From Micromonospora haikouensis (GTDB lineage Bacteria; Actinomycetota; Actinomycetes; Mycobacteriales; Micromonosporaceae), in the NCBI RefSeq assembly GCF_900091595.1, contig NZ_FMCW01000004.1, forward strand, positions 239,714 to 303,713: 64,000 nucleotides of DNA, in the 5' to 3' direction. Below the pieces are notes generated by a model. That model had not been told where the DNA came from, did not search any database, and was given only the letters and a program-made list of their open reading frames with translations. Shown here piece after piece: positions 26,696-36,900 of this stretch. Made by a program: the position numbers and the translations under genes. Each line of letters starts with the position of its first letter. Positions within the stretch are counted from its first letter, which is position 1.

Positions 26696-29600
26696 CTAGC
26701 GAGGAGCAGGGATTGGATGCATGGTGATTACGCCACCATACTTGTCCTGGACGAGGCGGTACCAACTCGTAGGCACCCCACCAGCATTCAACGAGGTGCG
26801 GCCAATAACTCTGCCCGCATTTACATCCCGCTCATAAAAGCCACTTGCGTTGGGCCCACGACAAGCACAGCCGTTGGCACGATCGACGAGACCATCCAAA
26901 TCAACATCAGCGTCGAATATGCTCTTGTCCCGCGTGACCTGCGATCCTCCCGGCATATGCTTGCCCCGAACGTACGCCTCGGAAGCATCATCCAGCATCG
27001 CCGGAGCACAGCCGTTCGTGTTGTGCACCAGCACCGGCGTGTCGCCAGCCATCACATGGTACGTGTGGACACCGTCGACGGTGAGGTTGTAAGCAAGAGC
27101 CCTGTTCACCGAGTACTGCTTGAGTCCGCCGACCGAGCGGGCCCTGCCGTCAGGGCCGAGCGTCAGGTCACCCCGGTCGAGTTCGTCGGCGCGCTGCCAT
27201 TCACGGTCCGTGTGGTTCCAGAACGGGTGGTCCTCCGTGGTGGTGACGAGGGCGTCCCCGATCTGAAGGTCGACGAGGTCGTCCTCGTGCACCCATACGT
27301 GGGTGACAATGCGAGGACCCTGCTCGCCCGTCTCCGGGTCGGCCGCCGTCACCTCGTCGCCGGCCTGGACCTCCTGGAGCTTCTTGGTGCTGCCGTCGGC
27401 CATCAGGACCTCGGTGTCACCACCGAAGCTGCACGCGCCGCCTGACCTGACGCCCCGGCCGCCGGTCCCCTTGCCACCCGCACCCATGCCGGGTATGCCA
27501 GGAATCAACCGCTCTTCGCCGGGCAGATTCTCAGCGCCCCACCGGAAATGCTCGTACCAGAAAAGTTCCTCGATCCACTGCTGGCATCCGCCCGGTCTGC
27601 CCATCTCGCTGCAGATGTTCATGGCGAGCCGGGCCGTGTCCGCCGTCATCCAGTCCTTGTTGTTGCCCTGGCTCATGGTGGAGAAGAACTCGGCGCGCTG
27701 CTCGCGCCAGCGGCGCATGAACTCCTCGAACGGCACGCTCTCCGGCACTTGGATGCCGTAGCCGAGGTCCCTCGGGTGGTTCTCCTTGTTGGGCTTGGAG
27801 CTTCCCTTACCGTTCTCCTCGCCCCACGTGACGTTGTCCGTCGAACCGCAGCCGTGCGGGCAGCCCTTGCTCGGGTCGTACCCGTAGCAGTCGAAGTACC
27901 TGCAGTCGTCCGGGATCAACCCCGACGGATCGCTGGAGGTGACCGGGGTGTTGTTGGCGTACGAGTAGCCGTTCCACTGCTGCGGGTCGGCCAGGTCCTG
28001 GAGCGGGTCGAGCGAGACGAACCGGCCGATCGTCGGGTCGTAGTTGCGGGCGCCGACCTGGGTCAGGCCCGTGTTCGGGTTCAGCGGCTGGTTGAGGAAC
28101 CCCCGGTTGTCGGGGGCCGTCACCGTCGCGCCGCGCGGCGCGCCGTACGGGGTGTACTGCCGCCAGGTCGGCACCTGCGCGGTGTTGTTGAGGTACAGGC
28201 TGGGCGTGCCCTGGTGGTCGGGCAGGACGAAGCCGTACGCGGTGCCGCTGCCCGTCCGGTAGGCCACCGCGCCGCTGGGCAGGGCGTGGTAGCGGATGCC
28301 GCTCAGCGCCTGGGTGCCGGTGTTCAGGGTGATCTGCTCGCCGGCCAGGTAGAGCGTGGTGGAGCCCGGGTCCCGCTGGATGAGCAGGTTGCCGTCGGCG
28401 TCGTACAGGAACGAGCTGTCCCCGTCCGTGCCGCCGGTCACCGAGGCCAGTTCGCCCGCGTCGTCCCAGGTGAGGGTCTGGGTGCCCTGCCCGGCCTGGC
28501 GGGTGGTCATGTTCCCGGCGCTGTCGTACGCGTACGACGTGCTGCCGGTGAGCCCGCCGCTGGTGGTCGTGCCGGTCAGCGTGTGCGGCTGCCCGCCGCC
28601 GTTGCCGTCGTACGCGTAGGTGGTGACGGTGTCGGCGCCGCCGGTCGGCGAGTACCGGGTCTCCTTGGTGCGGTTGCCGAGCGGGTCGATCTCCCACTCG
28701 GTCCAGTAGGCGCTGGTCGCGCCGATGCCGCTGCCGACCGTCGCGCGGTTGCCGGTCGCCGGTGTCGCGGCGCAGTCGTCGGTCGCGGTCCACGCCTTCG
28801 TGAGCCGCCGCAGCGCGTCGTACCGGTAGCACTCGGTCTCGGCGGCGGTGCCCGGCAGGTGGCGGGTGTCGACGTTCTTGACGATGTTCCCGAACAGGTC
28901 GTACGCGTAGTCCTGCCTGCCGACGTCGGTGGTCGTGGTCGTGGTCCTGGTGACCTTCTGCTGGAGCAGCCGGCCGTTGTGGTCGTCGTAGGTGTTGACG
29001 AGCGACGCGGCGCTCGTCGGGGGACCCTGGACGCCCCGGGTGACGCGGCCCCACGCGTCGTATTCCGTGGAGCTGGCGTAGGTGGCCAGGCCACCTAGGG
29101 TGCTGGGCAGGTCGAGGACGCCGCTGTAGCCGTGGATGGCCGTCTCGGCGGGCAGGCCGCCCCGGGTCTGGTAGGTGTCGCCGAGCGGCTTGCCCGTCGA
29201 GCTGTGGTAGCTGTGGGTGTAGCCGTAGGTGTTGCCGAGCAGCCCCTCCACCGCCGGAATGACGATCTTCTCGCCGGTCGACGAGCCGAACGCGTTGAAG
29301 CCCGTCCACTGGGTCCGGTACTCGGCGCCGTCGCGGAAGGCGATCTTCGTGGTCAGCTTGCCGACCGGGTTGGCCATCGTCGGCTCGGCGGCGTTGTCGT
29401 TGTCGTACACCCAGGCGGCGAGCCGGTTGCCGGTCGCCTGCGCGGAGAGGGCGGCGGCGTAGCTGCCGGTCCTGCGATTGATCTTGTCGTACGTGAAGGA
29501 CGTCGTCCTGCCCCGGGAGTCGGTCGTCTCGACGGTGTTCCCGACGCCGTCGTAGCGCGTCGTGCTGGTGCCGGCGTCCGGGTCGTCCCGGCTCACGACC

Positions 29601-32600
29601 TGCCCGAGCAGGTTGTGCTGGCGGGTCCAGACGTTGCCGGCCGGGTCGGTCAGGGTGGACTGGTTGCCGCCCGCGTCGTAGCCGTAGCCGGTGGCGACGG
29701 TGGTGCCGCCGGTGAGCTGGTAGCTCCCGGTGAACGGGTCGGCCGGGCTGGTCAGGGTCGGTGCCGAGGTGTACTGGAGTTGCTGCTGCGTCCGGCCCAT
29801 CGGGTCCGTCACCACCGTGGTGGTGGTGCCGCCCGTCGGCGGGACGACCGTCGTCCGGTCCCCGTTGTACACGGTCCGGGTCGCCGACCTGACCACGCCG
29901 TCGCGGGCCGCCTCGGCCAGGATCACCCGGCCGAGTCCGTCGTACGTGTTGAAGGTCTGGTTCAGCGCCTTCTTCAGCAGGTTGTCGGCGTACACCGGGG
30001 TGGTGTCCGGCGTGGTGGCGGCATCCCACCAGCCGTTGTACGTGGCCCGCACCCAGCCCCGGCTGTCGTAGAACGTGTCGGTGACCATGCGCCCGCCCTG
30101 CGGGGTGTCCGCCTGGACCTGCCGCACCCGGTGCAGGGCGTCGTAGATGGTGGTCGTCTTCTGGTAGCCACCGCTGTTGTTCAGCGTCTGGGTGGTGGTC
30201 GCCGACGGGCCGGTCTTCGACACCGTGTAGGTGTGCTTGAGGTGGGCCGAGCTGCTGGTGGCCCGGGAGGCGAGCCAGACGGACGTGCGGCGGCCCAGCG
30301 CGTCGTACTGCGTGCGGGTCACCACGCTGTTCGCGTCGGTGCTGCTGGTGGTCAGGTTCCGCATCGGCGTGACGACGCTGGTGGTGGCGTGGCCCTCCGC
30401 GTTCGTCACGGTCAGGCCGGTGGTGAGTCCGACGGCGTTGTCCGTGTAGGCGACCGTGCTCTTGTGGCCGTTGCCGTCCCAGGTGCCGGTGGCCCGGCCG
30501 TACGCGTCGAACTCCGCGCGGTCGGTCGTCTGGTAGGTGTACGCGCCGGAGGCCCAGCCGGACGCCTTGCGGACCATGGTGACGGTGCCCCTGGTGGGCG
30601 CGGCGGCCTGCGGGAACGTCGTGGCGAAGGCCGGGTCGTCGTAGTACGTCCGGACATGCGAGACGACCTGCGCAGGCCGGTTGACCGTGGTCGGGGCGGT
30701 CAGCGTGTTCACGCTGCCCGGCGACGACGCCGACGGGCCCTGGGCGTAGCCGCCGCAGGCCACCGCCACCGTCTCGGTTTCGCTGGTCAGCCCAACGAGG
30801 TTGAGGCCGGTGTTCGGGGCCGCGTACGACGTGGTGGTGCACCGGTCGTAGGCGGCGCTCGCCGGGACCGTGTGGTCGTAGGTGTGCCTCAGCAACCCGA
30901 AGGTGGCCGAGCTGGTCGACGCGTCGTACGAGTTGTCGGTCGCGCTGTACCGCCAGGTCGTCGCGCCGCCGGTGGTGACCGCCTGCCGCCGCCAGACCCG
31001 CGCGGGCGCGGCGAACGTCGCGGTCAACGGGGACAGTCCGGTACGCGTGCGGGTCGCGGTCGCCTCGGACACCCAGTAGGAGGTGACCGTCGAGCTGTCG
31101 ACGGGGCCGCCGTCGCCGACGTGGCTGGTGGTCTCCAACTCCCGGCCGGCGAGCTGGTCGACGTCCTCGTGGACGCCGCCGGCGGAGTCGGTGAGGTTGA
31201 CGACCGTGGTGTTGTTGTTGCGGCTCATGCCGCGGTGGTAGGTCGTCTCGGACAACGTCCGGCGGTCGTTGACCCCGTCGCCGCCACGCACCCTGACCTT
31301 GCCGTAGCCGCGGAACTGGCCGTACGTGCGGTACTTGGCCTTGACCACCTCGTTGTCGTCGTAGTGCCACGCGGCGCCGCCGACGTACTCGTAGCTGGTG
31401 GACGTGGCAGGGGCCCCGCCGGTGGGGTCCGTGGCGGTGACCCGGGTGACGGCGTACCGGTGGAACCAGTCCCGGATCTGGTCGGTGTACCCGTCGGGGG
31501 TCCAGTGGATCGGGTAGCAGGACCTGGTGTTCGCGGCGGGGCTGGTGGTGACGGGGGCGGTGCAGGGCAGCGGCAGCTCGTAGCTGGGTGAGACGACCGA
31601 GCCGGTCTCGGTGGTGATCGCCGAGATCCGCTGCCGGTAGAAGCTCGGCAGGCCACCGGTGACGTCGACGCGGTTGGCCAGCTTGATGCCACTGAACGAC
31701 ACCGACGGCAGCGCGACGGGCGCGGTGGATCCGCCGGAGGTGGTGTCGTGCCCGGTGCGGGTGATGGAGGACAGCCAGAGCGTCGGGGACGTGCCGTCAC
31801 CGGTCGCCGGCATGGTGTGCGCGAGCGCGTACGAGTCGACCTTCTGGTACGTCGAGGTGGCGGTGTCGTACTGCTGGGTCTCGATGGAGGTCAACCGGAC
31901 GGTGGAGAAGAACGACGGGCTCCACGCCGGGCAGTCGGTGCCGGCGTTGCAGACCAGGTCGAAGGGTACGTCCGGCCAGTTCGCCTTGTTCGCCGAGTTC
32001 AGCGGCTGGCAGGTGCCGGCGAGACACCGGTCTCCGGTGGCGAAGACGACCCGGTTCGGCACCGTGCCGTACGCCGAGCCGTCGCGGAAGCCGTAGTCGA
32101 TCCGGGCGAGGTGGCTGTCCCGGACGTAGCTGACGTCGGTGGCGCCCATGTTGCGGCCGTAGCGGTTGGTGGCCTGGTCGTAGTAGTAGGCCATCGCGTT
32201 GCCGTGGACGTCGGTGACGTGGTCGAGGTTCCAGCGGTACGCCATGGTGCAGACCGAGGAGGAGAAGCCGGCCGGGTCGTAGCAGGGGTCGCCCGAGTGC
32301 GGGGAGTAGACCGGGACGGTGTCGACCGACTTCGTCTCCGGCTTCCCGGAGCTCCAGCCGGGCAGGCGGTTGCGGCCGAACTCGTAGACGGTGCCGTCGC
32401 GCTCGGTGACCCGCCAGTAGTCGGCGTCGTGCGTGCCGCTGCCGTTGCCGGAGTTGGTCACCCGGGTGACCTTGGCCCCGGTGTCGTTCTGGAGCTTCCA
32501 CACCTGCTTGGTGGCGTCCCAGATCAGGGCGCTCGACGAACCGTTCAGCGCGATCGTCAGGATGGGGCCGGCGTAGCAGCGGTCGTGGGTCTCGACCGGG

Positions 32601-33634
32601 GAGGGGCTGCCGCCCGGGTCGTCCTTGCAGGAGACGAAGGTCTGCTCGACGTACGACCGCGGCGTCGTCCAGCCGTCGCCGACCCACGACGCCTGGGCGT
32701 TGGTCGAGGAGGTCTGCCCGTCGACGGCGCCCGAGTCGTACGACAGGGCCACCTTCGGCACCAGCTTGGAGCGGGTCGGCGGCACCGTCACGGGGTAGGT
32801 GTAGCTGAACGAGCCGGTGCTGCCGCCCGCGCTCCAGGACTGGGACGGCGACAGGTCGGTCGCGGCGTAGGTGCCGCCCGCCCCGCCCTCGTCCCCGGCG
32901 GTCGCGACCGCCGCCAGCACGGTCGTCGGACCGGCGGCTGTGGTGCCCGCAAGCGGGATCTCGGCCGACACGGTCTCGGCGGTGACGTCGTTGGTGGAGG
33001 GCAGCGGCGTCACCGTGCGGCACCCGGCCGCCGCCGGTGTGGTCAGGGCGCATGCGGGCAGGCGCACCAGCCTCAGCCGCGAGCCGTAGTTCCCGCCGTA
33101 CGCCTCGGCGAAGCCGGCGTAGTCCACGCCGACCCGCACCCTCGCGGGGGCGGCCCCGGGCGAGGGGGTGACCGACAGCAGCATGCCGTCGGCCCCGGCG
33201 GCCTCCGCCGTGGCCCGATCCGCGACGCGCACGTCGAGCCGGCGGGGGCCGGCGTGCCGGCCACCCTCGGCGACCGGCTGCGCCCACACGGGCGTCCCCG
33301 CCGCCCGCGCCTTCGCCGCCGTTCGTACCCCGGCTGCCGCCGGCACGCTCAGGTCCACCCGCGCTGACGCGGCCTTCGGCCACGCCGTCCGTGACGGGCG
33401 ATGGGTGGACCTCGCGTCGTCAGGCGGTGACACGAAGCGCGTCGGTAACGGCTTGACGCCGGTGACCGAACGGCCGGGGGACACCGGGGGCAGCTTCGCC
33501 TGCCCGCCGTCGTCGAGCGGCCTCGCCGACGCCGGAGCACCGGACAGCACTCCCGCCGCCAACGATGCCGCCACGGCCACCGCGACCAGCCGCCCCGGAC
33601 CAGCCAACAGGCGTATGCCCCCGTGCCCGGCCAT
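26696..33634 (-). CDS. Secreted RHS-repeat polymorphic toxin with Hint domain
   Basis: 2312 residues. ATG 33634 begins a signal peptide (VAVAVAASLAAGVLSGAPAS), has GGAGTGGGG upstream, and is preferred to ATG 33715. Then comes an SpvB-like N-terminal region (TRSKLVPKVALSYDSGAVDG). Dozens of RHS/YD repeats follow (for example YDALGRR, YDAGGNQSTLTDPAGN, YDSAGNM). The core terminator GARNYDPTIGRFVSLDPL lies near residue 1865. After a 155-residue linker, a Hint autoprocessing domain runs from Cys in ACSFGGDTEVLMADGST (about 2066) to PVLVHN. The last about 105 residues are the toxin: KHMPGGSQ ... NAGRVIGRTSLNAG ... SWYRLVQDKYGGVITMHP. This tail resembles BECR-fold RNases, but I cannot name its family. 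Divergent from the lectin-bearing gene. Confidence 0.9.
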   Translation of the reverse strand: MAGHGGIRLLAGPGRLVAVAVAASLAAGVLSGAPASARPLDDGGQAKLPPVSPGRSVTGVKPLPTRFVSPPDDARSTHRPSRTAWPKAASARVDLSVPAAAGVRTAAKARAAGTPVWAQPVAEGGRHAGPRRLDVRVADRATAEAAGADGMLLSVTPSPGAAPARVRVGVDYAGFAEAYGGNYGSRLRLVRLPACALTTPAAAGCRTVTPLPSTNDVTAETVSAEIPLAGTTAAGPTTVLAAVATAGDEGGAGGTYAATDLSPSQSWSAGGSTGSFSYTYPVTVPPTRSKLVPKVALSYDSGAVDGQTSSTNAQASWVGDGWTTPRSYVEQTFVSCKDDPGGSPSPVETHDRCYAGPILTIALNGSSSALIWDATKQVWKLQNDTGAKVTRVTNSGNGSGTHDADYWRVTERDGTVYEFGRNRLPGWSSGKPETKSVDTVPVYSPHSGDPCYDPAGFSSSVCTMAYRWNLDHVTDVHGNAMAYYYDQATNRYGRNMGATDVSYVRDSHLARIDYGFRDGSAYGTVPNRVVFATGDRCLAGTCQPLNSANKANWPDVPFDLVCNAGTDCPAWSPSFFSTVRLTSIETQQYDTATSTYQKVDSYALAHTMPATGDGTSPTLWLSSITRTGHDTTSGGSTAPVALPSVSFSGIKLANRVDVTGGLPSFYRQRISAITTETGSVVSPSYELPLPCTAPVTTSPAANTRSCYPIHWTPDGYTDQIRDWFHRYAVTRVTATDPTGGAPATSTSYEYVGGAAWHYDDNEVVKAKYRTYGQFRGYGKVRVRGGDGVNDRRTLSETTYHRGMSRNNNTTVVNLTDSAGGVHEDVDQLAGRELETTSHVGDGGPVDSSTVTSYWVSEATATRTRTGLSPLTATFAAPARVWRRQAVTTGGATTWRYSATDNSYDASTSSATFGLLRHTYDHTVPASAAYDRCTTTSYAAPNTGLNLVGLTSETETVAVACGGYAQGPSASSPGSVNTLTAPTTVNRPAQVVSHVRTYYDDPAFATTFPQAAAPTRGTVTMVRKASGWASGAYTYQTTDRAEFDAYGRATGTWDGNGHKSTVAYTDNAVGLTTGLTVTNAEGHATTSVVTPMRNLTTSSTDANSVVTRTQYDALGRRTSVWLASRATSSSAHLKHTYTVSKTGPSATTTQTLNNSGGYQKTTTIYDALHRVRQVQADTPQGGRMVTDTFYDSRGWVRATYNGWWDAATTPDTTPVYADNLLKKALNQTFNTYDGLGRVILAEAARDGVVRSATRTVYNGDRTTVVPPTGGTTTTVVTDPMGRTQQQLQYTSAPTLTSPADPFTGSYQLTGGTTVATGYGYDAGGNQSTLTDPAGNVWTRQHNLLGQVVSRDDPDAGTSTTRYDGVGNTVETTDSRGRTTSFTYDKINRRTGSYAAALSAQATGNRLAAWVYDNDNAAEPTMANPVGKLTTKIAFRDGAEYRTQWTGFNAFGSSTGEKIVIPAVEGLLGNTYGYTHSYHSSTGKPLGDTYQTRGGLPAETAIHGYSGVLDLPSTLGGLATYASSTEYDAWGRVTRGVQGPPTSAASLVNTYDDHNGRLLQQKVTRTTTTTTDVGRQDYAYDLFGNIVKNVDTRHLPGTAAETECYRYDALRRLTKAWTATDDCAATPATGNRATVGSGIGATSAYWTEWEIDPLGNRTKETRYSPTGGADTVTTYAYDGNGGGQPHTLTGTTTSGGLTGSTSYAYDSAGNMTTRQAGQGTQTLTWDDAGELASVTGGTDGDSSFLYDADGNLLIQRDPGSTTLYLAGEQITLNTGTQALSGIRYHALPSGAVAYRTGSGTAYGFVLPDHQGTPSLYLNNTAQVPTWRQYTPYGAPRGATVTAPDNRGFLNQPLNPNTGLTQVGARNYDPTIGRFVSLDPLQDLADPQQWNGYSYANNTPVTSSDPSGLIPDDCRYFDCYGYDPSKGCPHGCGSTDNVTWGEENGKGSSKPNKENHPRDLGYGIQVPESVPFEEFMRRWREQRAEFFSTMSQGNNKDWMTADTARLAMNICSEMGRPGGCQQWIEELFWYEHFRWGAENLPGEERLIPGIPGMGAGGKGTGGRGVRSGGACSFGGDTEVLMADGSTKKLQEVQAGDEVTAADPETGEQGPRIVTHVWVHEDDLVDLQIGDALVTTTEDHPFWNHTDREWQRADELDRGDLTLGPDGRARSVGGLKQYSVNRALAYNLTVDGVHTYHVMAGDTPVLVHNTNGCAPAMLDDASEAYVRGKHMPGGSQVTRDKSIFDADVDLDGLVDRANGCACRGPNASGFYERDVNAGRVIGRTSLNAGGVPTSWYRLVQDKYGGVITMHPIPAPR

Positions 33635-33665
33635 GCGTACCCCACTCCGCGAGAGACAAGTAAAG

Positions 33666-33698
33666 CCACGCAGAGTGTCCGAACGAGCACTCTCGTGG
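33666..33698 (-). promoter_or_regulatory. Bulged hairpin in the leader of the RHS gene
   Basis: CCACG-c-AGAGTG (33666-33677) pairs with CACTCT-CGTGG (33688-33698), leaving one bulged C and a 10-nt loop. It lies 32 bp upstream of the RHS start on the minus strand, within the 278-bp divergent region. It may be an operator or an mRNA structure near the ribosome binding site; nothing else in the divergent region is clear. Confidence 0.5.
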
Positions 33699-33912
33699 CG
33701 CGAACAATGTTTCATGTTCGCCGGAGCGGAAGGTCACGGCGCGGTAACGATAGGCCGAGATCACTTCGTCCAAATCGGTCGCAGAGAGTCGCAAAAGGAC
33801 GACCGATGGTGAGATTCGACGTTCCCCGTGAGCAGGTGGGGCTGGTTCACTGTGGCCGCCCACCGGACGCCGCCCGGCGTCCACCGGCAATGGCCACGGG
33901 AGGAACCGCTTC

Positions 33913-36900
33913 ATGCTCGCAGCTCACCCACCACGATGGGCCCTTCGAGGGAGGCTCGTCGCTGCCGGCGTCAGCTTCGGCCTCCTGGCCGCCAGCGTCG
34001 CCTCGCTGCCCGTCCAGCCGGCCGAGGCGGCACCCTCGACACCCACCGCGAAGCCGGCGCCCGGCCCGCTCGGCGTGGACCGGGCGGTGGCCGAGGCTCG
34101 GCGAACGGGCCGACCCGTCGAGGCGACCGCCGCAGGCACCTCCACCTCCACGGTGACCGCCCGACCCGACGGCACGGTCGAGCTGACCCAGACCGCGGTG
34201 CCGACCCGAACCCGGGTCGACGGACAGTGGAAGACGCTCGACGCGACCCTGGTCCGCCATTCCGACGGCAGCATCACCCCGGCGGTGACGACGAACCAGG
34301 TCCGGCTCTCCCCCGGCGGCACCGGCCCGCTCGCTGAGTTGACCAGCGGCGACCGGGCGCTCTCGCTCACCGCGCCGCTGGCCCTGCCCGCGCCCACGTT
34401 GTCCGGGCCCACGGCCACCTACACCGAGGTGCTGCCCGGCGTCGACCTGACCGTACGGGTAACCCCCGAGGGCGGCTTCTCCCACGTCTTCGTCGTCAAG
34501 AACCGTCGGGCCGCCGCCAACCCGAGGCTGTCCACCCTCGACCTGAGCACCACCGTCCGGGGTGTCACCCTCACCGCCGACAAGACCGGCAACATCACGG
34601 GCCGCGACCGCGCCGGCCACGCCGTCCTCACCGCCCCCGCGCCGACCATGTGGGACTCCACCGCCGGCGCCAACGAGCGAGGGACCGTCGCGTCGAGCGC
34701 CTCCGCACCGGGCAGGACCGCGCGGAGCGCTCCCATCGCCGTGCAGGTCACGCCCAGGAAGCTGCGCCTGACTCCCGACAGAGGGCTGCTCACGGCTTCT
34801 GCCACGGTCTACCCCGTCTACATCGATCCCACGTTCAACTGGACACCCGTCGGGCCGAAGATGTCCGGCTGGGCCACCATCTCCTACCAGCACCAGTCCA
34901 CCAACTTCTGGAAGGACACCCCCGACCTCATCGGCCGCATGCAGGTCGGCAACTCCGGCAGCCAACGCTCCCAGACCCTGATCAACTTCCCCGTCCCCTA
35001 CAGCACCCTCGCCGGGGCCGAGATCTACGACGCCATCTTCAAGATCACCAACACCCGGTCCTGGAACTGCACCGACAAGACCGTCAACATCTACGCCCCC
35101 GCGACCACCCTCACCTCCGGCAACGCCACCTGGAACCACTGGGAAGGCGTGTCCAACGGCCCCCTCGCCGCGTCGAAGAGCTTCGCCTACGGCTACAGCG
35201 GCTGCGACGCCGCTGCCGTCTCCTTCGACGTCACCAACCAGATCGAGGCCGACGTCACCGCCCAGAGGGCCACCCGCACCCTGCGGATGATCGCCGCCAA
35301 CGAGGCCAGCGACACCCAGAGCTGGAAAGAATTCGACCAGACCACCCCCACCCTCACCATCCGCTACAACCACAAGCCGAACCAACCGGCCGGGCTGACC
35401 ACCTCGCCGCCGACGACCTGCGCCGGCACCAGCACGGTCGGCGATGCCTCCGTGTCGCTGTACGCGCCGGTCTCCGACCGCAACGGCGGCACCCTCGGCG
35501 TGACCTTCAAGCTGTGGAAGACCGCCGACGCCACCCAGACCGCGCTGGCCTCCTCCAACCCGAACCTGCTCACCTACTCCTCCGGCAGCACCGCGGTGCT
35601 CGTCGTACCCGTCTCGACCCTGCGGACCGCAGCCAACGGAGCGAGCACCGGCTTCTCCTGGAAGGTGCAGGCGACGGACTTCGGCATGGCCGGCGACTGG
35701 TCGGGGGTCTGCTCGTTCACCTTCGACCCGACCCGGCCGGGAGCGCCCGCGATCCCCGAGATCGCCGACGGGACGACCACCATCGGCGAGTCCTTCACCG
35801 TGGACATCGCCAAGGCCGACGGCACCGACCCGAGCGGGTACGTCTACCAGCTCAACGCCGGCCCGCCCTCGGACGTGTCCGCCACCAACGGCGCGGCGAC
35901 CATCGCCGTCACCCCGACCCGGTTCACCAACACCCTGACCGTCACCAGCGTCTCCGCGGGCGGCAACATCGGTGACAGCAGGAGCGTCACGTTCAACTCC
36001 AACCCGGCCACCGTGGCGGCCGACGGCGACCTCAACGGCGACTCCGCCCCGGACCTGGTCACCGTCGGGGCCACCCACGGGCTTCCCCCCGGGCTCTGGC
36101 TCGCGCCGGGCGGCAGCGAGCAGCTCGCCGTGGCCGGAACGAACATCGGGGCCCGCGGCAACGGGGTCACGGGCAACAACTCCCCCACGGACTTCGACGG
36201 CGCGCAGGTCGTCACCGGTCACTTCACGGGCACCGGCCTCCAGGACGCGCTCGTCTACTACCCCGCGACGGGCAACGGCGGGGTGCTCCGCAACAACGGC
36301 GACGGCTCCGTCATCCAGGCGCAGCTCAGTGGCAACCAGTTCAGCATCGCGGGAGACCTGCTCGCCGACGCCGACGGCACGCTGCCGCTCCAACTCGCCA
36401 ACGCCGGGTACATCCGGGGGGCCGGCACCGGCTACCCGGAGCTGATCGGAATCAGCGGGAACAGCACCGTCGGACACCACCTGACCTACTACTCGAACTT
36501 CTACGCCACCGCGCTCTACGCCGACCCGCTCACCATCAGCCAGCCGACGCCGACCGGCGGGGCCGACTGGGACAAGTGGACCATCACCACGGCACAACTG
36601 TCCGACAGCACCGTCATGTTCCTGTGGAACCGTACGACCGGCGCCCTGTACCTGTGGACGGATCTGTCCTTCGACGGCGTCAACCAGCTCAGCCACACCT
36701 CGTACACGCTGCACGAGAACTGGAACACGGGCGCGGACCTGGGGCTACGGGCCGCCGACATCGACAGCGACGGCACGGCGGACCTGTGGACCGTGGGGGC
36801 AGGCGGCGTGACCACGGCCTGGCTGGTCGGCAACCTGGCCGGCGGGCTCGGCACGGTCACCGCCCAGCCGGCGAAGACGCTGGTCACCTCCAACCACAGC

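Noticed and set aside
26461..26727. 88-codon plus-strand frame over the immunity gene and toxin end
   Set aside because: Antisense to two better-supported genes, with no ribosome site.
27807..31370. 1187-codon alternate minus-strand frame inside the RHS gene
   Set aside because: Same-strand shadow; Arg/Pro-rich, while the true frame carries YD repeats throughout.
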